DNA of 64,000 nt from an uncultured Jannaschia sp. Its GTDB lineage: Bacteria > Pseudomonadota > Alphaproteobacteria > Rhodobacterales > Rhodobacteraceae. The notes below the pieces were generated by a model. It was not told the origin of the DNA. It searched no databases and saw only the letters and a program-made list of their open reading frames with translations. The stretch is from the NCBI GenBank assembly GCA_947494145.1, contig CANLTZ010000014.1, positions 1-64,000 of the forward strand, written 5' to 3'. A program made the translations under genes and the position numbers. Below, piece after piece: positions 20,185-32,424 of this stretch (its first letter is position 1; the number at the start of each line of letters is the position of its first letter).

Positions 20185-22182
20185 ATGTTCGATAAGATTC
20201 TGATCGCGAACCGTGGTGAAATTGCCTGCCGGGTCATCAAGACCGCGCGCCGCCTGGGCATTACAACGGTCGCGGTCTACTCGGACGCCGATCGCCGGGC
20301 GCTGCATGTTCAGATGGCCGACGAAGCTGTCCATATCGGCCCGCCCCAGGCCAACCAGTCTTACATCGTGATTGACAAGATCATGGATGCCATTCGCCAG
20401 ACCGGCGCACAGGCCGTGCATCCCGGCTATGGCTTTCTGTCCGAGAACCCCAAATTTGCCGAGGCGCTGGCAGCTGAGGGCGTGGCCTTCATCGGCCCGC
20501 CCGTGGGCGCCATTGAGGCCATGGGGGATAAGATCACCTCCAAGAAGATCGCGGCAGAGGCCGGTGTGTCTACGGTGCCGGGCCATATGGGCCTGATTGC
20601 CGACGGGGATGAGGCGGTGAAGATCTCGGGCGAAATCGGCTATCCGGTGATGCTGAAGGCCAGCGCGGGCGGCGGCGGCAAGGGGATGCGCATCGCTTGG
20701 TCGGAAGATGAGGTGCGCGAAGGCTTCCAAGCCTCCAAGAACGAGGCGGCGGCCAGTTTCGGCGATGACCGCATGTTCATCGAAAAGTTCGTGACACAGC
20801 CGCGTCATATCGAAATCCAGGTCCTGTGCGACAGCCATGGTAACGGGATCTATCTGGGGGAGCGGGAATGCTCGATCCAGCGGCGCAACCAGAAGGTGGT
20901 GGAGGAAGCGCCGTCGCCCTTCCTGGATGAAGCGACGCGCCAGGCCATGGGGGAGCAGTCCTTGGCGCTGGCCCATGCAGTGGGGTATTCCAGCGCGGGC
21001 ACGGTGGAATTCATCGTGGACGGCAACCGCGACTTTTACTTCCTTGAAATGAATACCCGCCTGCAGGTGGAACACCCCGTGACCGAGCTGATCACCGGTG
21101 TCGACCTGGTGGAGCAGATGATCCGCGTGGCCGCGGGCGAGAAGCTGGCGCTGACCCAGGATGACGTGAAGCTGAACGGCTGGGCCATGGAAAGCCGCCT
21201 TTATGCGGAAGACCCGTATCGCAATTTCCTGCCCTCCATCGGGCGGCTGACGCGCTATCGCCCCCCCGAAGAAGTGGTCACCGACGCCCATGTCGTGCGC
21301 AACGATACCGGCGTCTATGAGGGCGGCGAAATCAGCATGTATTACGACCCGATGATCGCAAAGCTGTGCACGTGGGGGCCCGATCGCGGGTCGGCCATCG
21401 CGGCCATGCGCGACGCGCTCGATGGGTTCGAGGTGGAAGGGATCGGGCACAACCTGCCATTCCTGTCGGCGGTGATGGACCATCCGAAATTCATCTCAGG
21501 CGACATGACGACGGCCTTCATCGCCGAAGAATATCCCGACGGCTTCCAGGGCGTCGCCTTGCCGGACGCCCATCTGACCCGCATCGCCGCGGCCTGCGCC
21601 GCCATGCACCGCGTGGCTGAGATCCGGCGCACACGGGTGTCGGGGCGCATGGACAACCATGAACGCAAGGTGGGCTCCGATTGGGTGGTCACCATGGGCG
21701 AGCATCGGTTTGAATGCGCGGTCGGCGCCGACCAGACCGGCGCGGATGTCACCATCGGGGGCGAGGTGCTGCGCGTCACTGGCAATTGGACACCCGGTGA
21801 TCAGCTTGCGCGCATGGTCGTGGGTGGCGAAAGCCTCGTGATGAAGGTGGGCAAGATCACCCAGGGCTTCCGTATCCGGACACGGGGTGCGGATCTCGAT
21901 GTCCGCGTTCGCACGCCACGTCAGGCCGAACTTGCCGCCTTGATGCCCAACAAATTGCCGCCTGACACGTCGAAGCTGCTGCTCTGCCCGATGCCGGGGT
22001 TGATCGTGCGCGTGGACGTCATTGAGGGCGACGAAGTGCAGGAAGGTCAGGCCTTGGCCGTGGTGGAGGCCATGAAGATGGAAAACATCCTGCGCGCCGA
22101 AAAACAGGGCGTGGTGTCAAAGGTCAACGCGGCGGCGGGCGACAGTCTGGCCGTGGACGATGTTATCCTGGAATTCGAGTGA
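20185..22182 (+). CDS. pccA: Propionyl-CoA carboxylase alpha subunit (biotin carboxylase and BCCP)
   Basis: MFDKILIANRGEIACRVIKTARRLGI; biotin site VVEAMKMENILRA. Confidence 0.96.
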   Translation: MFDKILIANRGEIACRVIKTARRLGITTVAVYSDADRRALHVQMADEAVHIGPPQANQSYIVIDKIMDAIRQTGAQAVHPGYGFLSENPKFAEALAAEGVAFIGPPVGAIEAMGDKITSKKIAAEAGVSTVPGHMGLIADGDEAVKISGEIGYPVMLKASAGGGGKGMRIAWSEDEVREGFQASKNEAAASFGDDRMFIEKFVTQPRHIEIQVLCDSHGNGIYLGERECSIQRRNQKVVEEAPSPFLDEATRQAMGEQSLALAHAVGYSSAGTVEFIVDGNRDFYFLEMNTRLQVEHPVTELITGVDLVEQMIRVAAGEKLALTQDDVKLNGWAMESRLYAEDPYRNFLPSIGRLTRYRPPEEVVTDAHVVRNDTGVYEGGEISMYYDPMIAKLCTWGPDRGSAIAAMRDALDGFEVEGIGHNLPFLSAVMDHPKFISGDMTTAFIAEEYPDGFQGVALPDAHLTRIAAACAAMHRVAEIRRTRVSGRMDNHERKVGSDWVVTMGEHRFECAVGADQTGADVTIGGEVLRVTGNWTPGDQLARMVVGGESLVMKVGKITQGFRIRTRGADLDVRVRTPRQAELAALMPNKLPPDTSKLLLCPMPGLIVRVDVIEGDEVQEGQALAVVEAMKMENILRAEKQGVVSKVNAAAGDSLAVDDVILEFE

Positions 22183-22185
22183 CGT

Positions 22186-22815
22186 TTGGGGCCCGGTAGC
22201 TTCATAGGAATCGACGCGCGGATATGGCAGGCGCTGATTGCCGGAACGGTCGTGGCGCTTGGATGGCTGGTGAACGGCTGGCGCATGCGCAACGATGCGC
22301 GCCAATTGCGTCGCGAACGCACGCGGGATGCGCACAAGGCGCTCTTCGCTGAAATTCGCACTGTATGCGCCGCCTATTGGAATGAGGGCGAGGCCGAGGT
22401 CGATAGGAACCGCCTGGTGGCGAGGATGGAGGCAGAGCCCGATTTCGTGCCTTTCATTCCCAGGGAAGTCCATGACCGGGTTTTCGAGACGATGCTGCCG
22501 GAGATCGATCTGCTGCCGCGGCAGACCATCGATGTGATCGTGTCGTTCTACGTTCTGGTGCGCTCCATCGAAACGCTTAGCGATGACATGCGCGATGAAA
22601 GCTTCGCCGCGTTGTCAGCGGATCGGCGCATTGCGATCTTTCGCGATTGGCACGCCATGCGCGCCCGCGCTTTCGACAATGGCCAACTGGCATTGCGACT
22701 GATTGAAACCTATGCGGAAAACGGCGCCGAGGCTGCCGATGCCCTGTTGGCCCGGTCGATGCGGCTTAGTAGCCGGGTCGCGGACCGCTCCGACCGGGAA
22801 GGTCATACGGGTTGA
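22186..22815 (+). CDS. Hypothetical membrane-anchored protein
   Basis: N-terminal TM IWQALIAGTVVALGWLVNGW, then soluble helical region. Confidence 0.6.
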   Translation: MGPGSFIGIDARIWQALIAGTVVALGWLVNGWRMRNDARQLRRERTRDAHKALFAEIRTVCAAYWNEGEAEVDRNRLVARMEAEPDFVPFIPREVHDRVFETMLPEIDLLPRQTIDVIVSFYVLVRSIETLSDDMRDESFAALSADRRIAIFRDWHAMRARAFDNGQLALRLIETYAENGAEAADALLARSMRLSSRVADRSDREGHTG

Positions 22816-22894
22816 GCGGTATGTCGGGATCGCGTTCCATGCGGCCTCCGATGTGGGACACCCTATATATGGGGGTGAGCGGCCGAAGGTGCAA

Positions 22895-23386
22895 CTATCG
22901 GTTATCCCGTATCTCACGCTGGCGCAGCGGCATCTTGTCGATGGAGCGCGACAACTCCCGCACGGTCCAGGGCAGGGGCTTGCGCAGTTTCACCTGCCCA
23001 TCCTTGCCAATCAGCACCAGCATGAAGCCCCGGGGGCGCAGTTTTTGGCGCAACTCGGACGCGCCTGCCGGGTCGGTATCGACAACAATCATCACATCGC
23101 GGTCGACCAACTCATCGGCGAAACGTTCCAATTCTTCCATCTGTTCCAGGAAGGCCGGATCAAGCGGGGAATTGGCAAAGACGATGATCGGACGTGCCAC
23201 CCACTGCAATTCAGCCAATGAGACATCTTGCGCGTCGAAGACTTCCAAAGGGTTCGAGGTCCAGCGTTCCACCGCGCTCACAGTCTCGGCGGCGGCGACG
23301 GTGGCTTCGGTCGCGGTAATCGGGGTTGCAATATGGGACGCGGCCAAAAACGTGGCGGCAAGGCAGGCGGTCGCTTTGGGGGGCAT
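22895..23386 (-). CDS. DUF4174-domain secreted protein
   Basis: Signal peptide, then NPLEVFDAQDVSLAELQWVARPIIVFANSPLDPAFLEQ...LIGKDGQVKLRK. Confidence 0.75.
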   Translation of the reverse strand: MPPKATACLAATFLAASHIATPITATEATVAAAETVSAVERWTSNPLEVFDAQDVSLAELQWVARPIIVFANSPLDPAFLEQMEELERFADELVDRDVMIVVDTDPAGASELRQKLRPRGFMLVLIGKDGQVKLRKPLPWTVRELSRSIDKMPLRQREIRDNR

Positions 23387-23554
23387 GTTCGTCCGTTCCG
23401 GTTTCCTAACCCAAGATATAGGGGGACCATCAGCTTTAGCGAAGCCTTCTGCGACCGCAACGCTGCAATTAGAGGCGAATTGCTCGATTAAGATGGTCGC
23501 AACTCCCAACGTGGCACCTGGATCAGGACGTGATATGCCCGGGAACGAACTGCC

Positions 23555-24499
23555 ATGCCAAGTCTGACACAATATCCTCCGATCACGCTTCATCTTGGGG
23601 CGCATCGCACTGCAACTTCCAGCTTGCAGCGCATGCTCGACCGCGATGCGGTGGCGTTGAATGCGACCGGTATCGCTATCTGGGGGCCCAAGCGGACGCG
23701 GACGGGGCTGTTGACCGGCGTCATGGGCGATCCGGGTCGTCGGGAAGGCCGCCGCGACGTGCAGGCCCGGCGTGCGGCCGGGCGTGTATCCATGCAAAGG
23801 GCGGACCTGGCGGCAGATGGTGTGCAGCGCCTCGTGATCTCGGATGAGAATATGTTGGGTGGCTTACGTGAAAACGTCCTGCTGGGGCGGCTCTATCCAA
23901 CCGTTGCCGCGCGCTTGCACCGCCTGTCGGATACGTTGCCGGGGGTTGGGCGCGTATGTCTCTCGCTCCGCTCGCCCGATGCCTGGTGGACGAGCGTTTT
24001 CGCCTTCCTGATGACGCGCGGCTTCGCGCCGCCTGATCGCGCCACGCTGGACGCCATCCTTCAGGCCAGGCGCGGCTGGCGGGATGTCATCCATGACGTC
24101 GCCGGTGCCTTCCCCGATGCCGAATTGGTCGTGTGGAGCTATGAAGATTTCGGCGCCAAGCCCGAAACGGCCTACCAATGGTTGACCGGATTGCCCCCCC
24201 AAAGCGATGCCAGGCCCATGCTGAACGGCTCCCTGCCGATCGATGCACTACGCGCACGTTTGCGCGACGAAGGGCATGCGACTGAGTTGCCGGGCGTGGG
24301 GCAGACCTATGCGCCGTTTACCCCAGATGAACGGCAAGCCATGCGCGATGCGCATCGTGCGGACCTTGATTGGTTGCGCAACGGGGCCGATGGCCTGGCC
24401 AATTATCAAAGCGCTACCGCAATCCAAAGCGGACGGCGCGACAGGAAAGGAATGCGACATGGCCGAGGACGCGAAGCGCAGGTGGGCGCAACTGGCTGA
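23555..24499 (+). CDS. Sulfotransferase-like protein
   Basis: [22 protein letters not shown] resembles the 5'-PSB loop; [16 protein letters not shown]; overlaps the scpA start. Confidence 0.6.
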   Translation: MPSLTQYPPITLHLGAHRTATSSLQRMLDRDAVALNATGIAIWGPKRTRTGLLTGVMGDPGRREGRRDVQARRAAGRVSMQRADLAADGVQRLVISDENMLGGLRENVLLGRLYPTVAARLHRLSDTLPGVGRVCLSLRSPDAWWTSVFAFLMTRGFAPPDRATLDAILQARRGWRDVIHDVAGAFPDAELVVWSYEDFGAKPETAYQWLTGLPPQSDARPMLNGSLPIDALRARLRDEGHATELPGVGQTYAPFTPDERQAMRDAHRADLDWLRNGADGLANYQSATAIQSGRRDRKGMRHGRGREAQVGATG

Positions 24500-26591
24500 A
24501 GCAGAACTGCGGGGCAGGGCGCCCGAAGACCTGACCTGGAAGACGTTGGAAGGGCTTGATGTCCAGCCTGTCTATACTGCCGATGACCTGGCGGGCGTCG
24601 ATCATTTGGATGCTCTACCGGGCGAAGCGCCCTATCTGCGCGGCGTGAAGGCCACCATGTATGCCGGGCGGCCCTGGACCATCCGGCAATATGCGGGCTT
24701 CTCGACGGCCGAAGAATCCAACGCTTTCTATCGCAAGGCCCTGGATGCGGGGCAGCAGGGGGTCTCTGTCGCGTTCGACCTGGCGACCCATCGCGGCTAT
24801 GACAGCGACCACCCGCGGGTGCTGGGCGATGTAGGCAAGGCGGGCGTGGCGATCGACAGTGTGGAGGATATGAAGATCCTCTTCGATGGCATTCCACTGG
24901 AAAAAGTCAGTGTCTCCATGACGATGAATGGCGCCGTCATTCCCATCCTGGCCAATTTCATCGTCGCGGGCGAAGAACAGGGCGTCGACCGCGCGGCCCT
25001 GTCCGGGACCATCCAGAACGACATCTTGAAGGAGTTCATGGTGCGAAACACCTATGTGTATCCGCCCGAACCCTCCATGCGCATCATCGCCGACATCATC
25101 GAGTACACGTCGAACGAGATGCCCAAATTCAACTCCATCTCCATCTCCGGCTACCATATGCAGGAAGCCGGGGCGAACCTGGTGCAGGAACTGGCCTTCA
25201 CCCTGGCTGATGGCCGCGAATATGTGCGCGCCGCCCTGGCCCGCGGCATGGATGTGGACCGCTTCGCGGGGCGGCTGTCCTTCTTCTTCGCCATCGGCAT
25301 GAATTTCTTCATGGAAGCCGCGAAGCTGCGCGCCGCGCGGCTGCTGTGGCACCGCATCATGTCGGAGTTTGAACCCAAGAACCCCAAATCCCTGTTGCTG
25401 CGCACCCATTGTCAGACATCGGGCGTTTCGCTCCAGGAACAGGACCCTTACAACAACGTGGTTCGCACCGCCTATGAGGCGATGGCGGCGGTGCTGGGCG
25501 GGACGCAATCGCTGCACACCAACAGCTTCGACGAAGCTATTGCCTTGCCCACCGAAAACTCCGCCCGCATTGCGCGCAATACCCAGTTGATCTTGCAAGA
25601 AGAAACCGGGGTCACCAACGTCGTCGACCCCCTGGCGGGCAGCTATTACGTGGAAAAGCTGACCCACGATTTGGCCGAGGCGGCTTGGGCGTTGATCGAA
25701 GAGGTTGAAGAGATGGGTGGCATGACCAAGGCCGTCGCCTCCGGCATGCCCAAGCTGCGCATCGAGGAATCGGCCGCGACCCGGCAGGCCAAGATCGACC
25801 GGGGCGAAGACGTCATCGTAGGGGTCAACAAATACCGCCGCGCCACGGAAGACCCGATCGACATCATGGATATCGACAACGATAAGGTTCGCGCCGCCCA
25901 GGTCGCACGGCTCGACAAAATCCGTGCCACCCGTGATCAGGCGGCTTGCGATGCCGCGCTGGCTGAGTTGTCGCGCCGCGCCGGCGAAGGCGGCAACCTT
26001 TTGGAAGCGGCGGTAGAGGCCGCGCGCCACCGCGCCTCGGTGGGCGAAATCAGCACCGCAATGGAAGACGTGTTTGGGCGTCACCGCGCCGAAGTGAAGA
26101 CTTTGGCCGGCGTATACGCCGCCGCCTATGAAGGCGACGACGATTTCGCGGCCATCCAGAACGATGTCGAAGCCTTTGCCGAAGAAGAAGGCCGCCGCCC
26201 GCGCATGTTGGTGGTCAAGATGGGTCAAGATGGACATGACCGCGGCGCCAAGGTCATCGCCACGGCGTTTGCCGATATCGGCTTCGACGTGGATGTAGGG
26301 CCCCTGTTCCAGACGCCCGAAGAGGCTGCACAAGACGCGGTGGACAACGACGTGCACGTGGTGGGCATCTCCTCGCAAGCGGCGGGGCACCGGACGCTGG
26401 CGCCCAAGCTGATCGAGGCGCTCAAAGCACAAGATGCCGGTGAGATCATCGTGATCTGCGGCGGCGTGATCCCGCAGCAGGACTACGATTTCCTGAAAGA
26501 CGCCGGTGTTGCTGCGATCTTCGGGCCTGGCACGAATATACCCGCTGCGGCACGCGACATCCTTGCACTGATCCGCGCAGCGCCATCCTGA
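24459..26591 (+). CDS. scpA: Methylmalonyl-CoA mutase
   Basis: [45 protein letters not shown]-terminal B12 domain [39 protein letters not shown]. Confidence 0.96.
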   Translation: MAEDAKRRWAQLAEAELRGRAPEDLTWKTLEGLDVQPVYTADDLAGVDHLDALPGEAPYLRGVKATMYAGRPWTIRQYAGFSTAEESNAFYRKALDAGQQGVSVAFDLATHRGYDSDHPRVLGDVGKAGVAIDSVEDMKILFDGIPLEKVSVSMTMNGAVIPILANFIVAGEEQGVDRAALSGTIQNDILKEFMVRNTYVYPPEPSMRIIADIIEYTSNEMPKFNSISISGYHMQEAGANLVQELAFTLADGREYVRAALARGMDVDRFAGRLSFFFAIGMNFFMEAAKLRAARLLWHRIMSEFEPKNPKSLLLRTHCQTSGVSLQEQDPYNNVVRTAYEAMAAVLGGTQSLHTNSFDEAIALPTENSARIARNTQLILQEETGVTNVVDPLAGSYYVEKLTHDLAEAAWALIEEVEEMGGMTKAVASGMPKLRIEESAATRQAKIDRGEDVIVGVNKYRRATEDPIDIMDIDNDKVRAAQVARLDKIRATRDQAACDAALAELSRRAGEGGNLLEAAVEAARHRASVGEISTAMEDVFGRHRAEVKTLAGVYAAAYEGDDDFAAIQNDVEAFAEEEGRRPRMLVVKMGQDGHDRGAKVIATAFADIGFDVDVGPLFQTPEEAAQDAVDNDVHVVGISSQAAGHRTLAPKLIEALKAQDAGEIIVICGGVIPQQDYDFLKDAGVAAIFGPGTNIPAAARDILALIRAAPS

Positions 26592-26664
26592 CGCCCGATC
26601 CTGCATGGCAGAGGATTTTTCGCTTGCGACACCTTGCCTGCTATCCTATCTGACGCCGCACAGT

Positions 26665-26739
26665 TGGGGTGTAGCCAAGCGGTAAGGCAGCGGTTTTTGG
26701 TACCGTGTACCGTAGGTTCGAATCCTACCACCCCAGCCA
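26665..26739 (+). tRNA. tRNA-Gln (TTG), CCA encoded
   Basis: TGGGGTG/CACCCCA acceptor, anticodon loop TTTTGGT, T arm TAGGTTCGAATCCTA, G73CCA. Confidence 0.92.
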
Positions 26740-27592
26740 ATCCTCAGAAAGTGTGACGTCCGGTGTGGGTAGGATTCTATTCAGCTAGAGTTGAAGTCGT
26801 CTTTGGTCCGCAGTTTTCGCCTTGGCTGCCTGCTATCATCTGCCCAAGAACAACGCACAACACTTACTTGGCCGAATCTGCGTCCCCCAACCGACTGACG
26901 ACAAATACCGGCTTAAGCAGCATTAGGCTGCGAAGTGCTTCGCCGCAGACCTGCGGACACGCGAAGATCCCAAGAAGCGGGCTCCAGAATGGGGATGCTC
27001 CAAAGACCGTGGTGCTCCTGCAAAAGGTTTCGCAGGCTACTTGGGTACGCGTTATATTATTGATAATTATCGGAAATTATAAGCGCCCTGCCCAGACTCT
27101 GAAACGTTGAAATCCCCATTCGTTCAGTTTCTTGCTGCACTCTCGTTGGACGGACCGATCACATCAGCACTTTCGTGGAGTGCGCTACGGATGTGGTTTC
27201 GAAGACTGCCTGAAGAAGGGTCAATCGGTCGTCGGATAGCATTCCGTTTGAAGATCTCGCTTGCGACGGACGCATGGCGAGCGCCTGCGATCCAAGGAAG
27301 AGGGAAACTGCCCGTTCGGGCCGACCGGCTTGCTCAGATACCCAGCACAATCGTCGACATTTGCGGACCGTACTGACGACAGCCGTGCCGAAATCACTCC
27401 AAGGATGTCGGATACGTCTCACGTCAAAGGCGGAAAGCCTTGGGCATATTCTAGAACCGCGCGCAATGCGTGCTCTCCCATAAAGGTGCGTAAAAAAAGC
27501 CTGACACGTTGGACTTTCGAGAAATCGTGCATCATCAACGCCATGGCTTGATGATCTTCGGAAGACCCAGTTCAAGTTCTCCGACCACGACT

Positions 27593-28657
27593 TTATCCAG
27601 CTATCACCCCACGGGCCTTACCCACCCCGAGCACGAGATGGGTCAGAACCGCCCCGACCCACATGCAAAACACCGCAACCCAGGCCGTCAACGCCAGGAT
27701 CGCACCACCGGACATACCGGCGCCGACCGCGCAGCCTCCGGCCAGCATGCTGCCGAAACCCATCAACACGCCGCCAATCAGGTAGCGTTCCATTGGTGTA
27801 TCCGGCTCGAAGCGCTGTATGCGTGCCTCATGCCGAAGGAACGCGGCGAGCATCGCGCCGAGAAATACCCCGGGCACCAGACCCAGCCCGAAATCGAATG
27901 GCATCTCGCTCGCATTGACCAAACCCATCAGGGTGTCCGTCGACGGTCCCGTAAAGGTAACCGACTGGACAGCGATCACCTCAAAGGATGTGCTGGCGAT
28001 GACGTAGGTAGCGACCCAGCCACCGCAGATTGCCAAGCCGACGGTCGCCGCCGCCGCCAATTCCGACAGCCGCACCTTGTGCCGCAGCCCGAAGGCGAAG
28101 GACCCAGCCACGGCCAGAACGCTCGCCCCGGCAAGCCAGGAAGTCATCGGACCAGATGGGTCGATCAGATATCGCGCCGCACCCCCGGGCACCGTCCAAA
28201 GTGTCGCAAGCCCCTCGCGGGCAGGCGACAGGACGCCCCGGAGCGACGCCTGCGCCGTTAGAGTCAGCACCAATCCGGTGATGATCGCCCGCAGATTACC
28301 TGAGGCCGACAGCACCAAAAGCCGACTGGCACAGCCTCGCGCCAGGATCATGCCGCAGCCAAAGAGAAGCCCGCCGATGATCGCGCCCGACAGGCTGCCC
28401 GTGGCCGCCAATTGCCGCGCGCCCGATACATCAAGACCGCCCACGAGGATCGCAACCTGAACAGAAGCCAGGGCCGTGAAGAACGCCACCAGCCAGATCG
28501 ACATGCGCGGGCCGATGGCACCTTCGGCTACTTCGACCGTGGCGGCGCGCAGGCAGAACCGGGATTGATAGGCGGCAAGTCCGAAAACAAACCCGACCAG
28601 GGCCCCGGCACTCATCATCAGTACGGGTTCTCCGAAGCGGTCGATCAGGGCTTCCAT
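27593..28657 (-). CDS. YeeE/YedE family (TsuA-like) sulfur-compound transporter
   Basis: GGLLFGCGMILARGCASRLLVLSASGNLRA and GFGSMLAGGCAVGAGMSGGAILAL motifs. Confidence 0.88.
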   Translation of the reverse strand: MEALIDRFGEPVLMMSAGALVGFVFGLAAYQSRFCLRAATVEVAEGAIGPRMSIWLVAFFTALASVQVAILVGGLDVSGARQLAATGSLSGAIIGGLLFGCGMILARGCASRLLVLSASGNLRAIITGLVLTLTAQASLRGVLSPAREGLATLWTVPGGAARYLIDPSGPMTSWLAGASVLAVAGSFAFGLRHKVRLSELAAAATVGLAICGGWVATYVIASTSFEVIAVQSVTFTGPSTDTLMGLVNASEMPFDFGLGLVPGVFLGAMLAAFLRHEARIQRFEPDTPMERYLIGGVLMGFGSMLAGGCAVGAGMSGGAILALTAWVAVFCMWVGAVLTHLVLGVGKARGVIAG

Positions 28658-28716
28658 GTCAGTTGATCCGTCGCTGCTATCCCGACCGACCTTGCCACGT
28701 TCACCATGTCGCGAAC

Positions 28717-28730
28717 TTGACCTGCCTCAA
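28717..28730 (-). promoter_or_regulatory. FNR/FixK-type site TTGAGGCAGGTCAA (on minus strand)
   Basis: TTGA-N6-TCAA; -10-like CAAGGT at 28694-28689 centred 41.5 nt from the predicted +1; upstream of the YeeE/YedE gene. Confidence 0.6.
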
Positions 28731-28739
28731 ACCAGCGCC

Positions 28740-29684
28740 TCACTCGAACTCCATCTGCTCGTAAACCCGGCCAGCATTCTTGGTGGCCAATTCCTCGAAC
28801 GTGTCGAGATGGGCATAGGGGGATTGGTCTACGTAGTAGGCCTCCGCCAGATCGCCGCCTGCCTCCAGATGCGCGCCGACCATTCCCCGCAGATAGACGA
28901 GGTAGTCCTTCGTGTAGCGGCGGACTTGGTCCATGTTCGTCGGGTGCCCGTGGCCGGGGATGACATAGGTTGCGCCCAAGGCTTCGAATTCAGTGTCCCA
29001 GGTTTCCAACCACTCGGCCGTTATCGTGTCCTCGAAGATCGGCAGCATCCTTTCGTGGAACGCCATGTCGCCGGCGATCACCAGGCTTTGATCGGGCAAC
29101 CAGACCGAGACGTCGCCAGGGCTGTGCGCGGGCCCCAGATACAGCACCTCGATCCGGAAAGCACCCATCTCGATGATGTATGCGTCCTCAAAGGTTTCGG
29201 TTGGCGGGGCGAGATAGGTCGCCTCTGCCTTGTCGCGGTTGTAGCGCCGCATGTCCTCAATGATTTGCGCGCCGTATTCTTCAAACGCCTCAGCCGCGTC
29301 CACATGGGCGACGATGGGCACGCCCTGGTCGGCCCAATAGGCATTGCCCAGCATGGCATGACCCTGGCCATTTTCGTTGATGACCAGTTTCACGGGCTGG
29401 TCCGTGATCGCCTGAATCTCGGCATGCAGCGCCTCGGCCAACAGATAGGCCGCCCCGCCATTCACCACCACAACCCCGTCACCCGTTACGATGAAGCTCA
29501 GGTTGTTGTTGTGGCCCGTATTCTCATAGGTCGGCGGTGCGGTCGCGCCGATAGCCGACCAGACATGGGGGATCACCTCGACCGGTTTCGAATAGAGCGG
29601 CGAGCCGGGATATTGGTCGGGAATGTCCTCGCTGGCTGCCGCGGGCAAGGCGAGGACAGCATAAAGAACAGCTTTCCGCATCAC
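28740..29684 (-). CDS. MBL-fold protein, SoxH-like, with altered metal-binding motif
   Basis: Secreted; PAHSPGD, AGD and VIPGHGH retained, but VINENGQGHAMLGN replaces HxHxDH. Confidence 0.8.
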   Translation of the reverse strand: MMRKAVLYAVLALPAAASEDIPDQYPGSPLYSKPVEVIPHVWSAIGATAPPTYENTGHNNNLSFIVTGDGVVVVNGGAAYLLAEALHAEIQAITDQPVKLVINENGQGHAMLGNAYWADQGVPIVAHVDAAEAFEEYGAQIIEDMRRYNRDKAEATYLAPPTETFEDAYIIEMGAFRIEVLYLGPAHSPGDVSVWLPDQSLVIAGDMAFHERMLPIFEDTITAEWLETWDTEFEALGATYVIPGHGHPTNMDQVRRYTKDYLVYLRGMVGAHLEAGGDLAEAYYVDQSPYAHLDTFEELATKNAGRVYEQMEFE

Positions 29685-30583
29685 GCGCGCTCCGGCACGA
29701 AGCGATAGCCGTCGTCGGTTGCCTCGGCCCGGCCCATGCCGCCACCCGGCAGATGGAAGCCAACAAGGGATACGTCATCCGCGACCAGGCGATCGAGCAG
29801 GGCCATCCTTGTTTTGGCGGCCAGGGGCATGTCCTGATCCGAGCCACTAGGCCAATCGGGCTTCACAAAGGCCACGTGGTGGTTGGCGACGGCGTCGCCC
29901 AAGATCATCGCCGCGTCCGTGCCGTTGCGGATCTCGAAGCTCATATGGCCAGGTGTGTGCCCGGGGGTCGAGATGGCGGCGATCCCCGGAAGGATTTCCT
30001 GCCCGTCATCGAAGAATTCGACGGCATCTTCAATGACCTCCATCCGCCGCTTTGCGCCCACCGCAAAAGCCGCGCGGGCCTCGCCAATCGTGTTCACCGT
30101 CTCCGGGTTCCACCAGTAATCCCATTCGGCCCGGCCCATCATGTAGGTCGCGTCCGGGAAGGTCAGATCGTCGAAATCGTCCAAAAGGCCCCAGATGTGA
30201 TCGGGATGGGCATGGGTGAATACGAGATGCGTGATGTCATCAGACGTCAGCCCCACTTCGCCAAGTCCGTCCAGCAGGGACCCGGCGCTCGGCATGAAGT
30301 CCGGGCCGGAACCAGCATCAAAGAGAACTGTATTCGTCCCGTCATGATAGAGCGCCAGGTTGCATTCCGGCATCAGCTCGTCCCGCGACAATCCGAACTC
30401 CGTGATGATGGGCCCCAACGCATCTTGTGGCATCGGCTCAAAGATGAAGCTGCCCGGCAGCACGAGATTGCCGTCACTGACCGACATCAGGGTGCCAGAG
30501 CCGAGCGCGCGTTCCGCCATCGCAAAGCGGGGCAGGGCCAGGCTTGCCGCGGACGCGGCCATAAAAGTGCGTCGACAGATCAT
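29681..30583 (-). CDS. MBL-fold metallo-hydrolase with Tat-type signal
   Basis: MICRRTFMAASAASLALPRFAMAE; THAHPDHIWGL; TPGHTPGH. Confidence 0.85.
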   Translation of the reverse strand: MICRRTFMAASAASLALPRFAMAERALGSGTLMSVSDGNLVLPGSFIFEPMPQDALGPIITEFGLSRDELMPECNLALYHDGTNTVLFDAGSGPDFMPSAGSLLDGLGEVGLTSDDITHLVFTHAHPDHIWGLLDDFDDLTFPDATYMMGRAEWDYWWNPETVNTIGEARAAFAVGAKRRMEVIEDAVEFFDDGQEILPGIAAISTPGHTPGHMSFEIRNGTDAAMILGDAVANHHVAFVKPDWPSGSDQDMPLAAKTRMALLDRLVADDVSLVGFHLPGGGMGRAEATDDGYRFVPERA

Positions 30584-30668
30584 GACAAAGTCCTCCCATT
30601 CAAATTAACGAATATATTGATAGACGCGATGTGACAACTGTTCCGGTTCGATCGACCTTTCGGGACGA

Positions 30669-30682
30669 TTGACGGGCGTCAA
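30669..30682 (+). promoter_or_regulatory. FNR/FixK-type site TTGACGGGCGTCAA
   Basis: Perfect inverted half-sites; -10-like CATGGT at 30704-30709; 51 nt upstream of the acs-like start. Confidence 0.75.
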
Positions 30683-30732
30683 TGCCTGCCGCGGCCGTGC
30701 TGGCATGGTTCGGTTGAAGGGGGGAGGGCGCC

Positions 30733-32420
<1,688 letters not shown>

Positions 32421-32424
<4 letters not shown>

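Noticed and set aside
19756-21483. 575-aa minus-strand ORF
   Set aside because: Antisense to pccA.
24615-26606. 663-aa minus-strand ORF
   Set aside because: Antisense to scpA, no recognisable domain.
27159-27575. Possible remnant of a LuxR / adenylate-cyclase-type regulator C-terminus on the minus strand
   Set aside because: Similarity of ...SEQAGRPERAVSLFLGSQALAMRPSQ... to that family is too weak by eye to call.
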